From: Scytalidium lignicola
Lineage: Eukaryota; Ascomycota; Leotiomycetes
Direction: 5' to 3'
Assembly: GCA_002812745.2 (NCBI GenBank)
Contig: NCSJ02000064.1
Coordinates: 62,001 to 126,000, forward strand
Length of the DNA: 64,000 nt
Below are positions 1 to 12,979 of the stretch, in pieces (the first letter of the stretch is position 1; each line of letters starts with the position of its first letter). Made by a program: the position numbers and the translations under genes. The notes beneath the pieces are model-generated. The model had not been told where the DNA came from, did no database searches, and worked only from the letters and a program-made list of their open reading frames with translations.

Positions 1-1290
1 ATAAGGGAGCAGCAGCAGCACCACCACGAGGGTGAAGTGAAGGGGTGATGACGTATCTACAGTAACTCGGGAGTTCGTGCGCCGCCCACAAATTCAAAGC
101 ACAAAGGGGGTTCTTTGCCAGCCGCGCATCACGATCACGATCAAGGACTTAAAGGTCTTCTGAGTCTTAAGACATAGAGCAAATAGCACGGGGTCACACA
201 ATATTCTCCCGGTTGCAATCCAGGGCTTCTTGTCACGAATTAGCCAGCTTCTTCCTCGACCAAAAGGGGGCATTTTACTTCGAGCACCGCCATTACGGAT
301 CTGTGCAGTATTGCAGTACACAGTACGATCGATTCCGGTACAATAACGTACTTGGGTGGATTGACGAGGCATCATCTCTCAGGAACTCCCGCCAGACACG
401 TGCTATGGGCTATTCGAGAGACGCCGAGGGACTCAATTGCAGGAACTGATAACGTTACCTCTTCGCCGTCAGTGGCAACCTAACCAAGACGCGCGACGAG
501 AGCAAATCTTGAATTTTGCCTTTGATGTCATTCCTCTCTTGCTGAGGCGCGCCCAGTTCTGACTATGCATGGCCGACTTCCAGACTCAGCTGAGCCCATT
601 TGGCTTTCTGCCTCTCTCTACACTTTCCCCAGTTTTGCCCAACCTGTTGTTGCCCAGTCGTGCCAGTCTTGTCAGCTCCACTCGCTCAGGTAGCTAGTTG
701 CCCAATTGTTACTCAGCACTCTCTGCGCTTCTGTCCTTGGAAGGCAGATTAAAACGACTACCAAAGGGATGGCTAACTAGAGATTGAGATGATCGGCTCG
801 CCATCCTGTGATCCTCAGCTCGACAAGTAGTCTGCTACAAGTCCCGGATAGTCTCTCAATCCCACCTGGATTAGAAGACAATGGCCTTCGTTGCAAGTTA
901 TATAATCGATGCATGGTGCAGACTTGCGTACGACTGACTACCCGCAACCGTAGCAGGTACAGTGGTAGCTTTGGTTTCTGGATAAATTTGGTCATACCCT
1001 CTGTACCGCTGATAACAAACCTCTCTACTGTGTTGTAGTCATTATCATAACTTAAAAGAACCATAGAAATTAAAAGAGTATTTGGAAAGACATTCTATGT
1101 AATTTTTAGGTTGTAAAGGAAATTTGAAGGACGTCGAAAAGGATGCAATCGACCAAGTTTGGCCCATGCGTCCCCCAAAAAAGGCGGGCAACGCTAGCTC
1201 GTTCTAGGTGCTAGCGTGAAATCCTCGATAGAGAGCTTTGACGGATATTTTCAAAATTCAAATCAGTAGACAACCACAATTCCACCAGCA
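1..1290. other. gene-free left edge and GAR1 upstream region
   Basis: Only short, overlapping open frames on both strands with no recognisable motif. It includes the region upstream of GAR1. I see no RNA gene or repeat that I can support. Confidence 0.5.
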
Positions 1291-2205
1291 ATGTCATTCC
1301 GAGGCGCCCCACGAGGTCGCGGTACAGGTGCAAACTACGGAGGCGTGGGAGGTAGAGGCGGTGGAGGATTCGGCGGTAGAGGAGGTAAATTTCCTAGTGC
1401 AGCTTAAAAACGTCGATGCAGTATTTTTGGAGGTTTTGTGGGAGTGCAATTTTGCTAATACTAATTGTGCTATGTAGGCCGCGGTGGCTTCCAACGAGGT
1501 GGTGATATGGGCCCCCCAGACTCGATTCTAGGTAAGATTGGTTATGTCGAAAGCTCATTGTTGGGTTAATTGCTTACTTTTACCGTGATAGAGATGGGTT
1601 CGTTCCTGCATGCCTCGGAAGGAGAGATTGTTTGCGAATCCATTAACCCTAAGCTACCGTATTTCAATGCGTCCATTTTTTTGGAGAACAAGGTACGCTC
1701 CTTTAATTTTCATACGTCGGTGAATTTACTATAAGTATTTGAGGGAAACNAAAAAAAAATTGCCAAATAAAAGCATTTCTTTGCGCTCTTTATATTAATC
1801 TAACAACCACCTGCCTAGACCTCCATTGGCAAGGTCGACGAAATCCTCGGCCCAATAAACCAAGTCTACTTTACCATCAAACCCACTGAGGGTATCCAAG
1901 CCACCTCTTTCAAGCCGGGTGACAAGTTCTACATTGGCAGTGACAAGCTGTTGCCCTTGGAAAGGTTCCTTCCTAAACCCAAGCCCCCACCGGGAGCACC
2001 GAAACCAAAGCGAGCTGGTGGTGCAAGAGGAGGCAGAGCTGCACCTGCTTGGGGAGGACGTGGTGGACGAGGTGCTCCCAGAGGCAGAGGTGGTGCAGGT
2101 GGCAGAGGTGGAAGAGGTGGCAGCGGCGGTTTCTCGAGAGGAGGTGGGTTTACCCCCAGAGGCAGAGGAGGCCCAAGAGGTGGTGGATTCAGTCGTGGAC
2201 GTTGA
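1291..2205 (+). CDS. GAR1: H/ACA snoRNP subunit GAR1 (nucleolar RNA-binding protein)
   Basis: Core subunit of H/ACA snoRNPs, which guide rRNA pseudouridylation and pre-rRNA processing in the nucleolus. Four exons: 1291-1384, 1478-1531, 1592-1692 and 1819-2205, giving 211 aa. The N-terminus is a glycine/arginine (RGG) tail beginning [11 protein letters not shown]. The central Gar1 fold follows (about residues 50-130: [16 protein letters not shown], then [28 protein letters not shown] and [19 protein letters not shown]). A long C-terminal RGG tail ends GGGFSRGR. This RGG-core-RGG architecture is diagnostic, and the length matches fungal Gar1. All introns are GT-AG. The third contains one N at 1750 beside an A run, with no coding effect. 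The gene is convergent with the phosphatidylserine synthase gene downstream. Confidence 0.95.
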
Positions 2206-2745
2206 TGGTGAGGGACAGAGATTGATGTGGTCTACTTACTCCTTTTGGTCTGGGTGGATTTTCTGGCGTTTCAGGCTGCAATTGTAAGGTATTGAAGCTG
2301 CTAGGGACAGCTCCAACGATGCCAAGATAAAAGAATGATACAGTGTACTACTGCATGAATTAAATTTGGTTATACTAAAGGGTGAAGGTTTTACTTTAGT
2401 CTCCAAACTGTGAATCGTAACTATTTATTTTCACGTAATATGTTCGGAGCCACCTACTATAAAATGAAAATGCACACGTAAAATAGTACGAGTGTTTATT
2501 ACTAGTTACCGGAGCACGTTTCCAAGTTTAGCAGCATGAAAATTCTACACCCAACGAGTTAATTGAGCATAATTCATTTAATACGAATCCCGCAATTCAT
2601 AAAGATTTTCATCAAGAAAGGTATCATAACATCAAGAAAGAGATCCCGTCTCAACATACAGATCACTCGGATCTTTTTATTCGTTTTATAGTGCTCTTCC
2701 TTAGACCCCATATCTCTCAGACTCATACCGTGTATTCTATCTCAA
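2206..2745. other. convergent 3' intergenic region
   Basis: AT-rich spacer between the tail-to-tail GAR1 and phosphatidylserine synthase genes. It should hold both polyadenylation regions. No coding potential seen. Confidence 0.5.
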
Positions 2746-3733
2746 TCATGGCTTCGGAACATGCAACGTCTTGCTAGTCATCAAGCATCCACTGAGTATA
2801 AACATACCCACCACTGGATGCACCTCGAACATCGTCCCCTTTGCCCACGTGCCTAATGGCAAGGCATCTAGAGTCCAACCGTTGGAAACCCAGTACGCCA
2901 TGATAGCAGCAATCGACAGTGAAGTTGGGATTGGGGTACCCTCGAAATACTTGCTCTTGCCGGTTGCATCTTTAGGGACGTTGGCGACAGTAACATTGAA
3001 TCGAGCGAGGCGGGTCAGGCCGCACAGGACAAAAAAGGTGAGGCACAAGTGATCCATTGGGGTACGCATGCCTATGGCGAAGGCTGCAGTTGCGGGCGAG
3101 ACTCCGAACGAGACCTGGGGGGATACAGTTCCGTTAGCACCAAACTCAACCAGGGAGAATGCCTTTAAAACTGCACTCTCAGAGAAAGCGAGTTAAGTAC
3201 TCGAGAGAATATCATACCAAATCTGCCAACGAATCTAGTTCCTGGCCCATAAGACTGCTCTTCTTTCTCCATCTCGCGACCTTGCCGTCCATGAAGTCGA
3301 AGAAGAGCCCAAATGGCATGAATGCCAATGCAGCCCAGAGATTTCCGTGTTCTGTCGGCGGACCTAAGCAGTAACGCATCGAGGAGAAGATAGACATGAT
3401 CCCACAGAATCCTAGGCCAGTCGTCAGTATATGTGCCCGTGGCCTAAAAGATTATGACAAACAGGGCGGGGAGCCCGTACCGTTCAGCTCGGTAATGAGA
3501 TCAGCGAGGTGGAGCATCTTGATCATGGAGAAATGCCCGGTATCCTGAGATAGCAGCATCTTCTGCTTGTCCTCTGTTATGCGTAGAATTAGTTTAAGTT
3601 TTTGGGTTGCCCCTCTCTCCATCTTTTCTTTCGGCGCAGTGGGGGGGGAGACGGGAGACTGACCAGCCTGACCGACAGTACCATCATCTTTCAAGGAGCT
3701 ATTCGAGGCGGTTGTGGATGTTCTTTTCGACAT
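2746..3733 (-). CDS. CHO1: CDP-diacylglycerol--serine O-phosphatidyltransferase (phosphatidylserine synthase)
   Basis: Makes phosphatidylserine from CDP-diacylglycerol and serine in the ER membrane. Exons on the minus strand: 3481-3733, 3218-3411 and 2746-3114, giving 271 aa. The CDP-alcohol phosphatidyltransferase signature DG-x2-AR-x8-G-x3-D-x3-D is complete (DGKVARWR ... [11 protein letters not shown]) and is cut by intron 2 just after the last Asp. Splicing joins ADLITELNG to [16 protein letters not shown] and SLADL to [15 protein letters not shown], both typical of fungal Cho1. Several hydrophobic membrane segments follow. The start chosen is MSKRTST at 3733. An in-frame ATG lies 33 bases upstream at 3766 and would add 11 residues. 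The protein ends TLHVPKP. Confidence 0.93.
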
Positions 3734-4475
3734 TTCAGTAGGAATTGGGTCTGCGGCGATCAACATAGACCTGGAGCTGGCAGAAAATGATGGATTGTAA
3801 AATCAGTGGATCTGGAATCTTTATGTGTTGAGTTGTGACTTGTAGGGCAAAATCGAAGTTGGCTAGTTCCGTCGAGCTCAATCAGCGTGGCTGTGCAGTG
3901 GTTTTCTCATCTTGTTTCTTGTGCGCTTTTCGTGCGTCATTACGCACCGCCACGCACCGCCAACTGGGTTCGTTCCCCATGCGCTGCTGTCGGCTCCTGG
4001 TTGGCTGGAACATGCACAAGCAGCTTGGCTTTTTGACATTACTGACGATGATAAATGCATGAAATATAAACATAACTCACCGCTCCTAACCTGCGTATTA
4101 TTATCCAGGTAACGTGGAAATATTAGCATTAAAACACTACAATTATTTCGTGTGTGCTCAGGCTATCCTCTAGTTGTATACCAGTAGAGCCGTCCCATCC
4201 CCCAGATATCCACCTAATACCGTTGCATGCCTCAAGTATCTACAGAGCACCCTTTAACCGGAGTGTTCCCATGTGTCATATCATAAAGCCAGCAGGAATG
4301 CCCTCCCAAATGAAAATGTTGAACCCGAAGTCTAGATAGATCTCAGCATCATTAATGTGAAACTTCGGCGCAGCTATATATGCCTCCCTCCACCCATCGT
4401 GGCACTTTGTCAAGGCGCCGAAAAGAAAGAAAAATCAACAGGAACAAAAGGCCAATGCATCTCGGGTTGTCACAC
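3734..4475. other. intergenic region upstream of the CHO1 gene
   Basis: Upstream region of the phosphatidylserine synthase gene and 3' flank of the metallopeptidase gene. Small open frames only. Nothing recognised. Confidence 0.5.
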
Positions 4476-7114
4476 TCATCTTGCAATGAGGATACCAAAA
4501 CCATCCACCCAAGAGCCACAGGATCCATAAACGCCGGCAATGCTATATCCTCGAGGTGGCATCAACATATGTCTGAGGATTGAATTAGTAAGTCCTACAC
4601 TGAAAGTCATTTGGTAGTGCGTGCTCTCGACTTACCCTGAACCACCACTGGCATTTCCGAAGATCTCTGATTTTCTGCCGAGGCTAGTCAAAATCTGAAC
4701 TCCATCAATCCAGAATCCGCTACGGACGTAGAAACCGGTGATGCATTCTCCTCTACGAGTGTCTGTAAAAGTCACAAAGTCAGCATCTAAGGTCTCCACC
4801 TGGGTGTTTATGATGGGGGGCCAACTGCTCCAAATCGTAGCAATATCACCTCTTAACTTACCAAGATTGAATTCACTGCCTCCAGGCTTACCACCCCGCT
4901 TGCCAAACAATTGAGAGGTCGAATCTTCGTAAATAAATTCGATCCCATCCAGAGCAAAGCCATGATAGACTCGAATTTGCGTAAGCAATTTAGTCTTCTT
5001 TACCGTACTTTCGAAGACCACTTCTTCTGGCTGGCTGCCCTCCATCTGAGACCGACCCAGCTTACTACCTCGGTATGCAAATTGTCCGTTTGAGAGTTTG
5101 AGTCTCGACGCCTTCGAAGCTAACTGACCAAAGTCCTCAACATCATGGCTACCTCCGCCAAAAGATTTGATAGAGATCTTGATCTTGCTTTTCCTCTTGT
5201 CTTCAGGCAGCTTGTTACGTAAATCCTGCTCTGTCAAGACAACCTGACGCTGAATAGGGCCATTCCCGTTGCCGTCACCGAATTCCTGCCAGGTATGGCA
5301 CAAGTCATCTCCGGGTGTGTATATTTCCACGAAGGCAACACCTGAGGCGGCGGTTACGAGGACGTTGGCATTCTCAACAGGCCATACCTGGACCGAATCA
5401 TCGCCATTTCTAGGAGGATCTGGGGGGAGAGCGAAGCAAGGATGCGTTCTGAAGCGGAGACAGTCAAGGCGATGCCAATTACATTCATCCTTCTGCAAAA
5501 CCAGGCCTCCTCTTGATTTTGTTCGCGTCGAGTAAGGCTCCCTAGTGGTAAAGGATCTGTTGAATGTCACATAATCACGCAGCATTATCCCGCTCTCCTG
5601 GTGTGGGCATCCGAATAGATGACCAGTCTCGTGCAGATGGGCTCCGATTCCAATATTAGCCGCCTCCCAGCTGCTTCCAGACTCGTTGCAATCATTAGCC
5701 ACATAGTTTGTATCCGTCGGAGTGCAGTCTGAGAATGCAGGAACTACTTCTTCGAAGCACGATGGATAGCTTTGCAGAGCATGGGATCCAAATATCCCCA
5801 GTTGGATGTTTCCTCCACCTCCGCCTAGAGCAGCATGGCCTCTGATGACCTTTGCTTTTTTGTCCCAGTGTGTATCCAGAATCAGACAAGATACATACTG
5901 CTTCTGTCCTGGTAGCGGCTTGAAATACTCTTGTACAGCTTCACTAGCAATAGTGAAAAGATCACCCTTCCGTTTAGCGTCGGGATTTTGCTGGGCCAGG
6001 TCAAGATCGCGAAGTTCAGTGACGGTCTTCGAACAGCGAACGATATGTACCCTTGCTTCGCTCCTCATAGCATTATTGTCACGGTCCCGGAGGTTTGAAG
6101 TACCCGTCACCCATTCTTCCTCAAACCTGAATACCCTCCTGCCAAGTTTATTTCGATACATCTGCTCTGCTGTGTAAGCTTGCCACAGGTACGCTGCCAT
6201 TCTGAACTTTTTAACGGCCATTGCCAAGTCATTTCCTTCTCGTTCAACTCTAGCTGGCACCGCATCAAATGTTCCAGGAGAGTCCTTGCCCAGGAGTATG
6301 ACCAGCTGTAGTGGTGGTGTCGACATCGAGGGGACCATGTGGATCGTCAGATAGGATGAATGGATTGGGTTTGAGGTCTGGCTGTTTGCCAACTTTGGAG
6401 AAGTGAAGTCGAAGCGCAATCGATTCGGGCCCGGCGTGAGATAGACCAGAGCTTTGAAGTGGCAGTCAGAGACCGGCCAGTAGGTAGGCGGGAATCCATC
6501 GTCAAGTCTCGTAATTGTCAGATTGCCATCCATTGGCTGCTGGAGAGGATCTCCCGCGGTACCGTAGACGGAGAGCACCTTCTGATATACCTGTATCGAC
6601 AAAGTTAGCCTGACATCTGTGCTAGGAAGCTGACTCGGTCTCGACCGTAATAGCGGGAGTTGATTAGGGAGTGCCACGGCTCCCGCTATTATGTCTCGCC
6701 GTGAGACTGCTCAGTGCTCAGTGGGCATACCCAAGTGTTGTCGCCAATTGACAGTATTCGAGGGGCATATTGTGAGGTCGGTAAGTTAGACCTAGAGGGA
6801 GGAGACCCGAGCCCAGCCATGCCGGATACGCTGTAGCGACTGTTGGGAGAAGTCGATATGCTTGGATGGCTTGGAGGTGAAGATATGTTTGTTAGGGATT
6901 GCAGGTTGGAGCCCGAATTGGAGCTGGGCAGCGTTGGCGGCGTGGATGAGCCATTGGTTGAGTTCACCCTGGAAGATGTTTGCGTCTCCAAAGGTGAACC
7001 CACGATGCCGGCGCCATTACTGACATTGCTCACACTACTGCTATCGGTGGACTTTTCTGTGCGAAAGCTCGCCTTGGACCGTCGGCGCAGATCTCTCAGG
7101 AATGCCGGTGCCAT
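4476..7114 (-). CDS. putative zinc metallopeptidase (Metallopep family, YIL108W-like) with C-terminal jacalin-like lectin segment
   Basis: Three exons on the minus strand: 6731-7114, 4636-6590 and 4476-4572, giving 811 aa. Exon 1 encodes a Ser/Pro/Asn-rich disordered N-terminus of about 110 residues and the start of the domain (SIGDNTWV). Exon 2 continues in frame with YQKVLSVYGTAGD. The zinc motif GAHLHETGHLFGCPH has the HExxHxxGxxH pattern, with His448 and His452 as ligands. The family is found in fungi and other eukaryotes, and its substrate is unknown to me. The last ~130 residues form a jacalin-like beta-prism: repeated IxxxxG strands ending with exon 3, YSIAGVYGSCGSWVDGFG. An unspliced reading hits TAA six bases into intron 2 and loses the final strand, so exon 3 (33 codons) is easy to miss. 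There is no signal peptide, so it is probably intracellular. Confidence 0.87.
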
Positions 7115-8593
7115 GACGCAAGCCGGGCCAGGAGTTCAATCGCCAAGATGGTGAATGGGATGAGCATGCAGCGGGTTAGATCACACTCATAATCAGGAAC
7201 AGCGAAGACCGCACTGCACTTCGGCGATGGGTGGTTTTTAGGATGAAATTGTCTGTTGCGATTCAAACTACAGCTATGTATTGATGGGGGGGAGGGTAGG
7301 ACTAGTTTTTGACGGGTAGGAGACACCCAAGCACAAGTTCCCAGCCAAAAAGCTACGTCTGCCGTCGACTGATGTGGGATGTGGGACTCTATCTTTAGAA
7401 GGTGCACAAGTGTGCGCCCAGCGTACGCTGGAAACCTTTCATACTCCGTACCAGACAGTTAGTACAGTTACCTATGACGAAAATCGCTGCCACTTCGGCT
7501 TGGGACAGGAGAAGGGGGGAGAGGAGGCAAGGGCAAAACAAGGCAGGCGGTAGGCGGTGGAGCGATACGATTGAGCAATTGAGCGCGCTTGATTGATGGC
7601 CAATTTGACAAAGCTCGACAAGCTCAGGAGAAGAACTACGGTAGTTTGTCTTGGAAGAACCTTGAGGATTTCCGACATCTCCTGTTCCAACTACCGGTTT
7701 TTTTTTTTTTGGTTTTTGTTTGCAGGACAAACCATCGAGATATCACAGGCGTGCTAATTAAGTTTCTGGATGTAGATGTCTTCGCGAATACTGTGGTACG
7801 GCATCAAGTCGAAAGAGCTTGGCTGGACTCTCCACGACTTCCCAGGGCAAACGGTTCGACTGACGTTTCAACTGCGAGGATGTTGCAACGAACCACTTTT
7901 TCCTTGTAGTTGTAGCTGCACACGGTCGTACTTTTATCTCGGCCCTGTCAGCGGGCAAACAGGATGTTGCAACTGATTAATTTACTTGATAGCCGCAATA
8001 CGAGTGCTTTGGAGACGGACGATCCATAATTAATCCACCGATTCAGTAGTAATTCAAGTCTTGCTTGCTCTCCCTGCCTGCCTATCAAATGTATTAGTTA
8101 TCTATCTATCTTTCTGTCGTTCTCCTCTGATCACGTTTTGTTTGATGCCAGCACCTGTAAAATGAGATGGTCTCTGATAACATAGCGTCAGTTTTTGAGA
8201 CAACAATCTAGCGGCGCGGCCTACTGATGCAGGAGCAGAACAGCACCCACTCGGTTTTGATAATCTCAACGAATGAAATAACATCGGTGGCAGCTACTGT
8301 CGACGTGGTACTGTAGGTGTCGAGGGCAACCTGTATGCAATTTAAGTTTTCTTTTCGCACGCTCTGCACTGGCCTCCGCTGCCAGACGTGCTCACAAACC
8401 TCACAAACCTGCTCAGTGTCTGGCGTTGCATATAACTTGTCGCTTCCCAGTAATAATACTTAATACTGTACCTTACGTACAGTAGTAATATATTGGCTAA
8501 GTGATGCCGGACCTAGCTAACCCCCCGCCGACCCCCAGAACCGAGACGAAGCCAGCTAAAGATATGCCCATTTCTGCATCCGATATCATACAA

Positions 8594-8650
8594 GCAGGAC
8601 AGTACCTGTAAGCAGGACAGTACCTGTAAAGGTACAGGTACTGTCCTGCC
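8594..8650. repeat. tandem pair plus inverted copy: 18-bp hairpin
   Basis: The word GCAGGACAGTACCTGTAA occurs twice in a row (8594 and 8612) and is followed after a few bases by its reverse complement (about 8631-8650). The second copy and the inverted copy can form an almost perfect stem of about 17 bp with a very short loop. The first copy could pair in competition. It lies inside a gene-free region. Confidence 0.75.
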
Positions 8651-10025
8651 TGTATTCTTGCCGAAAAGGCGGGCATGACAAACAAAGGGAGGCTCTCTAG
8701 AGAATTCCGAGTGTACAAGTTATCATCGCCAAGTATAGATCGTAATTAAATTACAACACATCTCACCCCGGCAGCTTGCCTAGTCTTCTCTACCATTCCT
8801 AGCGGGGCCGTGAACATTTGTACCACAGTATCTGTGACGAACATGCATGTCTGAAGAGAAAAGAAGGTTTTGCTCTTCTCTCTTCACTCGTTTCCTTTTC
8901 CAGTCTGGGGACGAGCAGAGCAGATCGATCGCCTCCCTTGCACACACGAGACCATGCAGAACATTTAGGTTAAAATACAGTACTGGTCTGGATTACAGCA
9001 ATGGCAGCAGGATGGATGGACGAGGACCCAAAATCCATGCATCTCATCTCTCATCTCTCAAGCCCTCCACTCATTTGGGGTGCTGACAGCAAGCGTCACC
9101 TCAGCACCAGCCCGCCACAGCATGCTGATTTGCTCAGCCGCTGGCTCGCTCAGCGCAACTTAATTACTGTATTCGTTTGATTACAGTACGTACAGTTAAT
9201 AAAGTTACTGTACTGTACAATCAATATACAGTACCAGACCGTTCGGCGAGAGACCACAAGGCTGGCTGGGCTCGCTGGCCTCGCTGTGNCGCNGGNNTAA
9301 ATGAGGATTTTCATCAGGCATTCTTAGCTGCGCCGTATCAGCCGCACAACATTGCATTTACCAAGGACTTTATACAAAGGATCAGACCATTAGTTAGGTT
9401 GGCGATTAAAGTACGTACAATACCCGGCAATCGTATGGTAACTCTTGTGGTCTTCTGCAAAGTTATGCAATCCTAGGGCCCGGTGTAGCTGCTGAATAAA
9501 GCTGGGGAACAGCGTGGCACCAGTCATCCTAGAGCCAAGTTAAATTTGAGGCTGCTGAGCTCAGACAAGCGCTGCACAGCAACGTGGGTATGGATTCGCA
9601 TTATATCTCTTTTAGGTACATCCCTCTCGGCTTGACGCGACAACCCCTGATCGGAGGTTGTCAAGATACCGAACGAACGTATCAAATCTACTAAAATATA
9701 CGCCGTCCTAAGGCTTCGCTGTTTAATATGGTATTATGATCTGCTGAGCGGCTTTTTTATTATTTTCTTATTGGCACTCTTTACACCGCGACAATGAGGA
9801 AATGTCCAATGATACTATCCAAATGTCCAAATTTCGTCGGATTATGGATCCAGCTGAAATATGGAGTAGCTGTGCGTGGGAAAGCTCAGACTGCTACCCT
9901 ACATCAGACCCACACGTAGATCCCTGGAGCCTCTCCGCATTACTGGGAAGTAAGCAAAGTCGGTGTTGATATATAGTTTAACATGAGCTCCTCGTAGCAA
10001 ATGGGTTTAGAAGCTTTAGAACTCC

Positions 10026-10058
10026 ATCCTTTCTTTCCTTCTTTCTTTCTTTCTTTTT
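10026..10058 (+). promoter_or_regulatory. pyrimidine (CTTT) tract just upstream of the oxidase start
   Basis: A nearly pure C/T stretch built from repeated CTTT units lies 40-70 bases upstream of the multicopper oxidase ATG. CT-rich tracts commonly mark the core promoter or transcription start in filamentous fungi. The role here is inferred from position only. Confidence 0.4.
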
Positions 10059-10096
10059 TATTATACTGATTAAAGGAGGTTCATACGCGAATCCCG

Positions 10097-12354
10097 ATGA
10101 AGTTTCTAACTGCGCCTCTGTTATTGCCATTACTGGCTTCCTGGGTGTATGCCAGGCAAAGGGAATTTGTTTTAGATCTCACATGGCGGGTTGGAGCACC
10201 GGATGGGGTTGCAAGGTACATGGTTTTTATAAATGGTCAGTTCCCTGGTCCGACTATTGAAATAGATCAAGGAGATCAGGTGAATGTAAGCTCCCAAACA
10301 TCCATTTATTCTACATTCGGGTGCTAAGTGCCTTTTCCCTGTAATGTAGGTCATAGTTCGAAACAACATGCCATTTGGCACCACGCTGCATTCACATGGC
10401 ATCCAGTAAGTGCCAAATATAAAAGACACATTTCAGAGCTCAAATAATAATGGTTTTATCAGACAACAAGGCACTCCATGGTCAGACGGTGTCCCAGGTC
10501 TATCACAAACATTAATTCCAAGCGGAGGAAGCTTTACTTACAAGTGGACTGCTACCCACTATGGTACATATTGGTGAGTAGGAGATGATTAAAGGGAATA
10601 ACTGGTTCTCACATCTTCTGTTAGGTACCACGGGCACTCTAAGGGTCAGCTCATGGATGGGTTTTATGGGCCGATATACATAAGGTAAAACGTCCCTAGG
10701 TGTCTTAAAAGTTAATATTAAAGCTAATTCATGCAGACCCGCCCCGGGTGTTGCTACTCCATTTGGACTTATAAGCAGTGACAGCGGGCAGAAAGCAGCA
10801 ATGAAGAAAGCTTTCAATAATCCAAATATGATGATGATCACTGATTGGAGCCATTTCACTTCACAGGAGATTCGTGATATATCTGTCTCAGCAAACATAG
10901 ATCCCTTGTACGTCTCACAATTAACGAAGACGAGAGTTATATAATCCCTCTAACTTCTACAAACAGTTGTATGGATTCGATTTTAATCAATGGGAAGGGG
11001 TCTGTGAACTGTCAGGATGTAGCCTTTCTCCAAACTCTGATCCCTCCACCACTTGTTCCATTACTCAACGGACTTCCTTACTCAGATAAAGGGTATGTTG
11101 CTATGTAGGAAATAAAATTCTATTCTCTCAGCTAACATGATATGTTCTAACAGATGTATGCCATTGGAATCTCCTGTTGGCCAGACCAATACTACACACA
11201 GTCTGGAACTGGTTCCGAGCTCTATGTGGAATAACTGTACCGCAACCAAGTCCCCCAACGAAGTTATTCAAGCAGATCCACGTACTGGATGGGTCAATCT
11301 CAATTGGATAAGTAGTTCAAGTGTTGATGAACTGACTGGTAAGAGCTTCAGATACAGCAACTTTTCAAGGTAAAGAAATTGATATTGAGATAATAGTATC
11401 TATCGACGGCCATTCTATGTGGGTCTATGCCGTGGATGGTCTTTTTATAAAGCCACAACCGGTGCAGGTATTCATTCTCCCATCCTCCACTCTTTTTTTA
11501 ATCCAACCATATCAGACTCTTGGTTTCTAAGAGAATTGTTTCAGGCAATGACTTTCCCGCACGGTTCTCGGTACTCAACTCTAATCAAACTCGACCAAGC
11601 ACCGGGTGATTACACAATTCGCGTTGCATCAAGTGGTCTCAACCAAAAGGTCAGCGGCTTCGGAACCCTTTCTTACGATAATGGACATCGTAAACCGATA
11701 AATGTCAAACCTTTCATTGACTATGGTGGAGTTAATACCACCGCAAGCGTCATCTTCTTCAATGCAGCTCTGGCATCACCTTTCATTTCAAGTCCACCCG
11801 CTCAGACCGCTGATGTGACACATTTCCTTGCATTGAATCGGGTGGCTGATGCATGGGTGTGGTCATTGAATGGCAGCTCGTTCGGACCTCCTCTCGAGCT
11901 TCGCAAGCCATTACTTTTTGATCCGACCTCTGCGATTCCCAACTTATCCATCCTCTCGAACAATGGCACCTGGATTGATCTAATTATGGTTCTTGGGGGA
12001 CTTCAGCCTTCACACCCCATACATAAGCACAGCAATAAGGGCTATCTCATAGGACAAGGTGTAGGCCAGTTCAACTATTCAAGTGTGGTTGAGGCGATGA
12101 AGGAAATACCCCAGTTTTTCAATCTGGTGGATCCTCCGTTGGTAGACACGTACTATACTCCTCCTACACTAGGCGCAGGATCTTGGCAGATAATTCGCTA
12201 CCAGGTTGTTAACCCTGGTGCATTTTTCTTGCATTGTCACATAAATCCTCATTTGGAGGGTGGTATGGGAATAGCTCTTATGGATGGGATTGATAAATGG
12301 CCGAAGATTCCAAGAGAGTATGCTTTGAACCCGAAGATTGTTATCGAGCCTTGA
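10097..12354 (+). CDS. secreted multicopper oxidase, Abr1/brown1-like
   Basis: Nine exons: 10097-10285, 10350-10405, 10463-10573, 10625-10684, 10737-10907, 10967-11092, 11154-11338, 11397-11467 and 11545-12354, giving 592 aa. There is an N-terminal signal peptide (MKFLTAPLLLPLLASWVYA). All four copper motifs are present: HSHG, WYHGH, HPIHKH and HCHINPHLEGGM. The set HSHGIQQQGTPWSDGVPGLSQ-like block, and the low similarity to fungal laccases around it, point to the ascomycete oxidase group that includes conidial pigment enzyme Abr1; ferroxidase-type activity is an alternative. A 58-base intron (11339-11396) joins DELT to VSIDGHSMWVYAVDG. Unspliced reading stops there. No polyketide synthase or other pigment gene is adjacent, so a melanin role is not supported by context. 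Confidence 0.88.
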
Positions 12355-12979
12355 AAGAGTTACTTATGAAGATATATAATTATTGAATGGAATTTAATTT
12401 TTAGTGTTTAACTTAAATAGCTATATAAGATCATGAGTACATTAATGAATATTTTAATAGTATGGACACTGAGAGCGTGGTAGCCTATTTGGGCCTGAAC
12501 TAAATTAACTCCCAACACAATCTACCAAATAACCGCAAAGACCAGAACAACCTTAATTATAAGCAAATTATTACTGTAAACGAAAGTAAAATTGATATAC
12601 AATTATTCTTGCAATAACAAACTCACAATTGTTTAATTTGCATATTAAAGCCTTGTATTTAAATTTTGCTTAGTAATTTCTTAGTCAAGTACAGCAGTTA
12701 AACTTTGCATAAGGTTTTCTTTGCATAAAAGCAAACCTTTTATTTGTATAACTTTATATAAAAGTTGTTAAGCGTCTAAAATTCTTCGGTCTCGAATTAC
12801 AAATGTGAGGATTCGCACGACTCAATTGGCCAGCGTCGTAAGATATCACGTGCAACCACATTTCTCCCCTGTCAGCAATCCGCGCTAAGATACGGTCCCG
12901 GTACGAAGTTTATCAGAAACTTTTTGAGATATCACTCTCGCATTCTCGAAATTGGCCAACATCCCACGACGCCGGCAAC
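12355..12979. other. AT-rich intergenic region
   Basis: Spacer between the oxidase 3' end and the SDA1 start. Very AT-rich, with no coding potential. It should include the SDA1 promoter. Confidence 0.5.

Larger units (their letters stand above)
7115..10096. other. 3-kb gene-free region
   Basis: No open frame with recognisable content on either strand. The stretch around 8440-9240 is rich in TACTGTA/GTACAG words and contains the hairpin listed separately. A small cluster of N characters sits at 9289-9297. It could hold a non-coding transcript or long promoter, but nothing here proves it. Confidence 0.5.

Noticed and set aside
11137..11373. Apparent stop after TGKSFRYSNFSR in the multicopper oxidase
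   Set aside because: A 58-base intron (11339-11396) explains it and restores VSIDGHSMWVYAVDG; the gene is intact.
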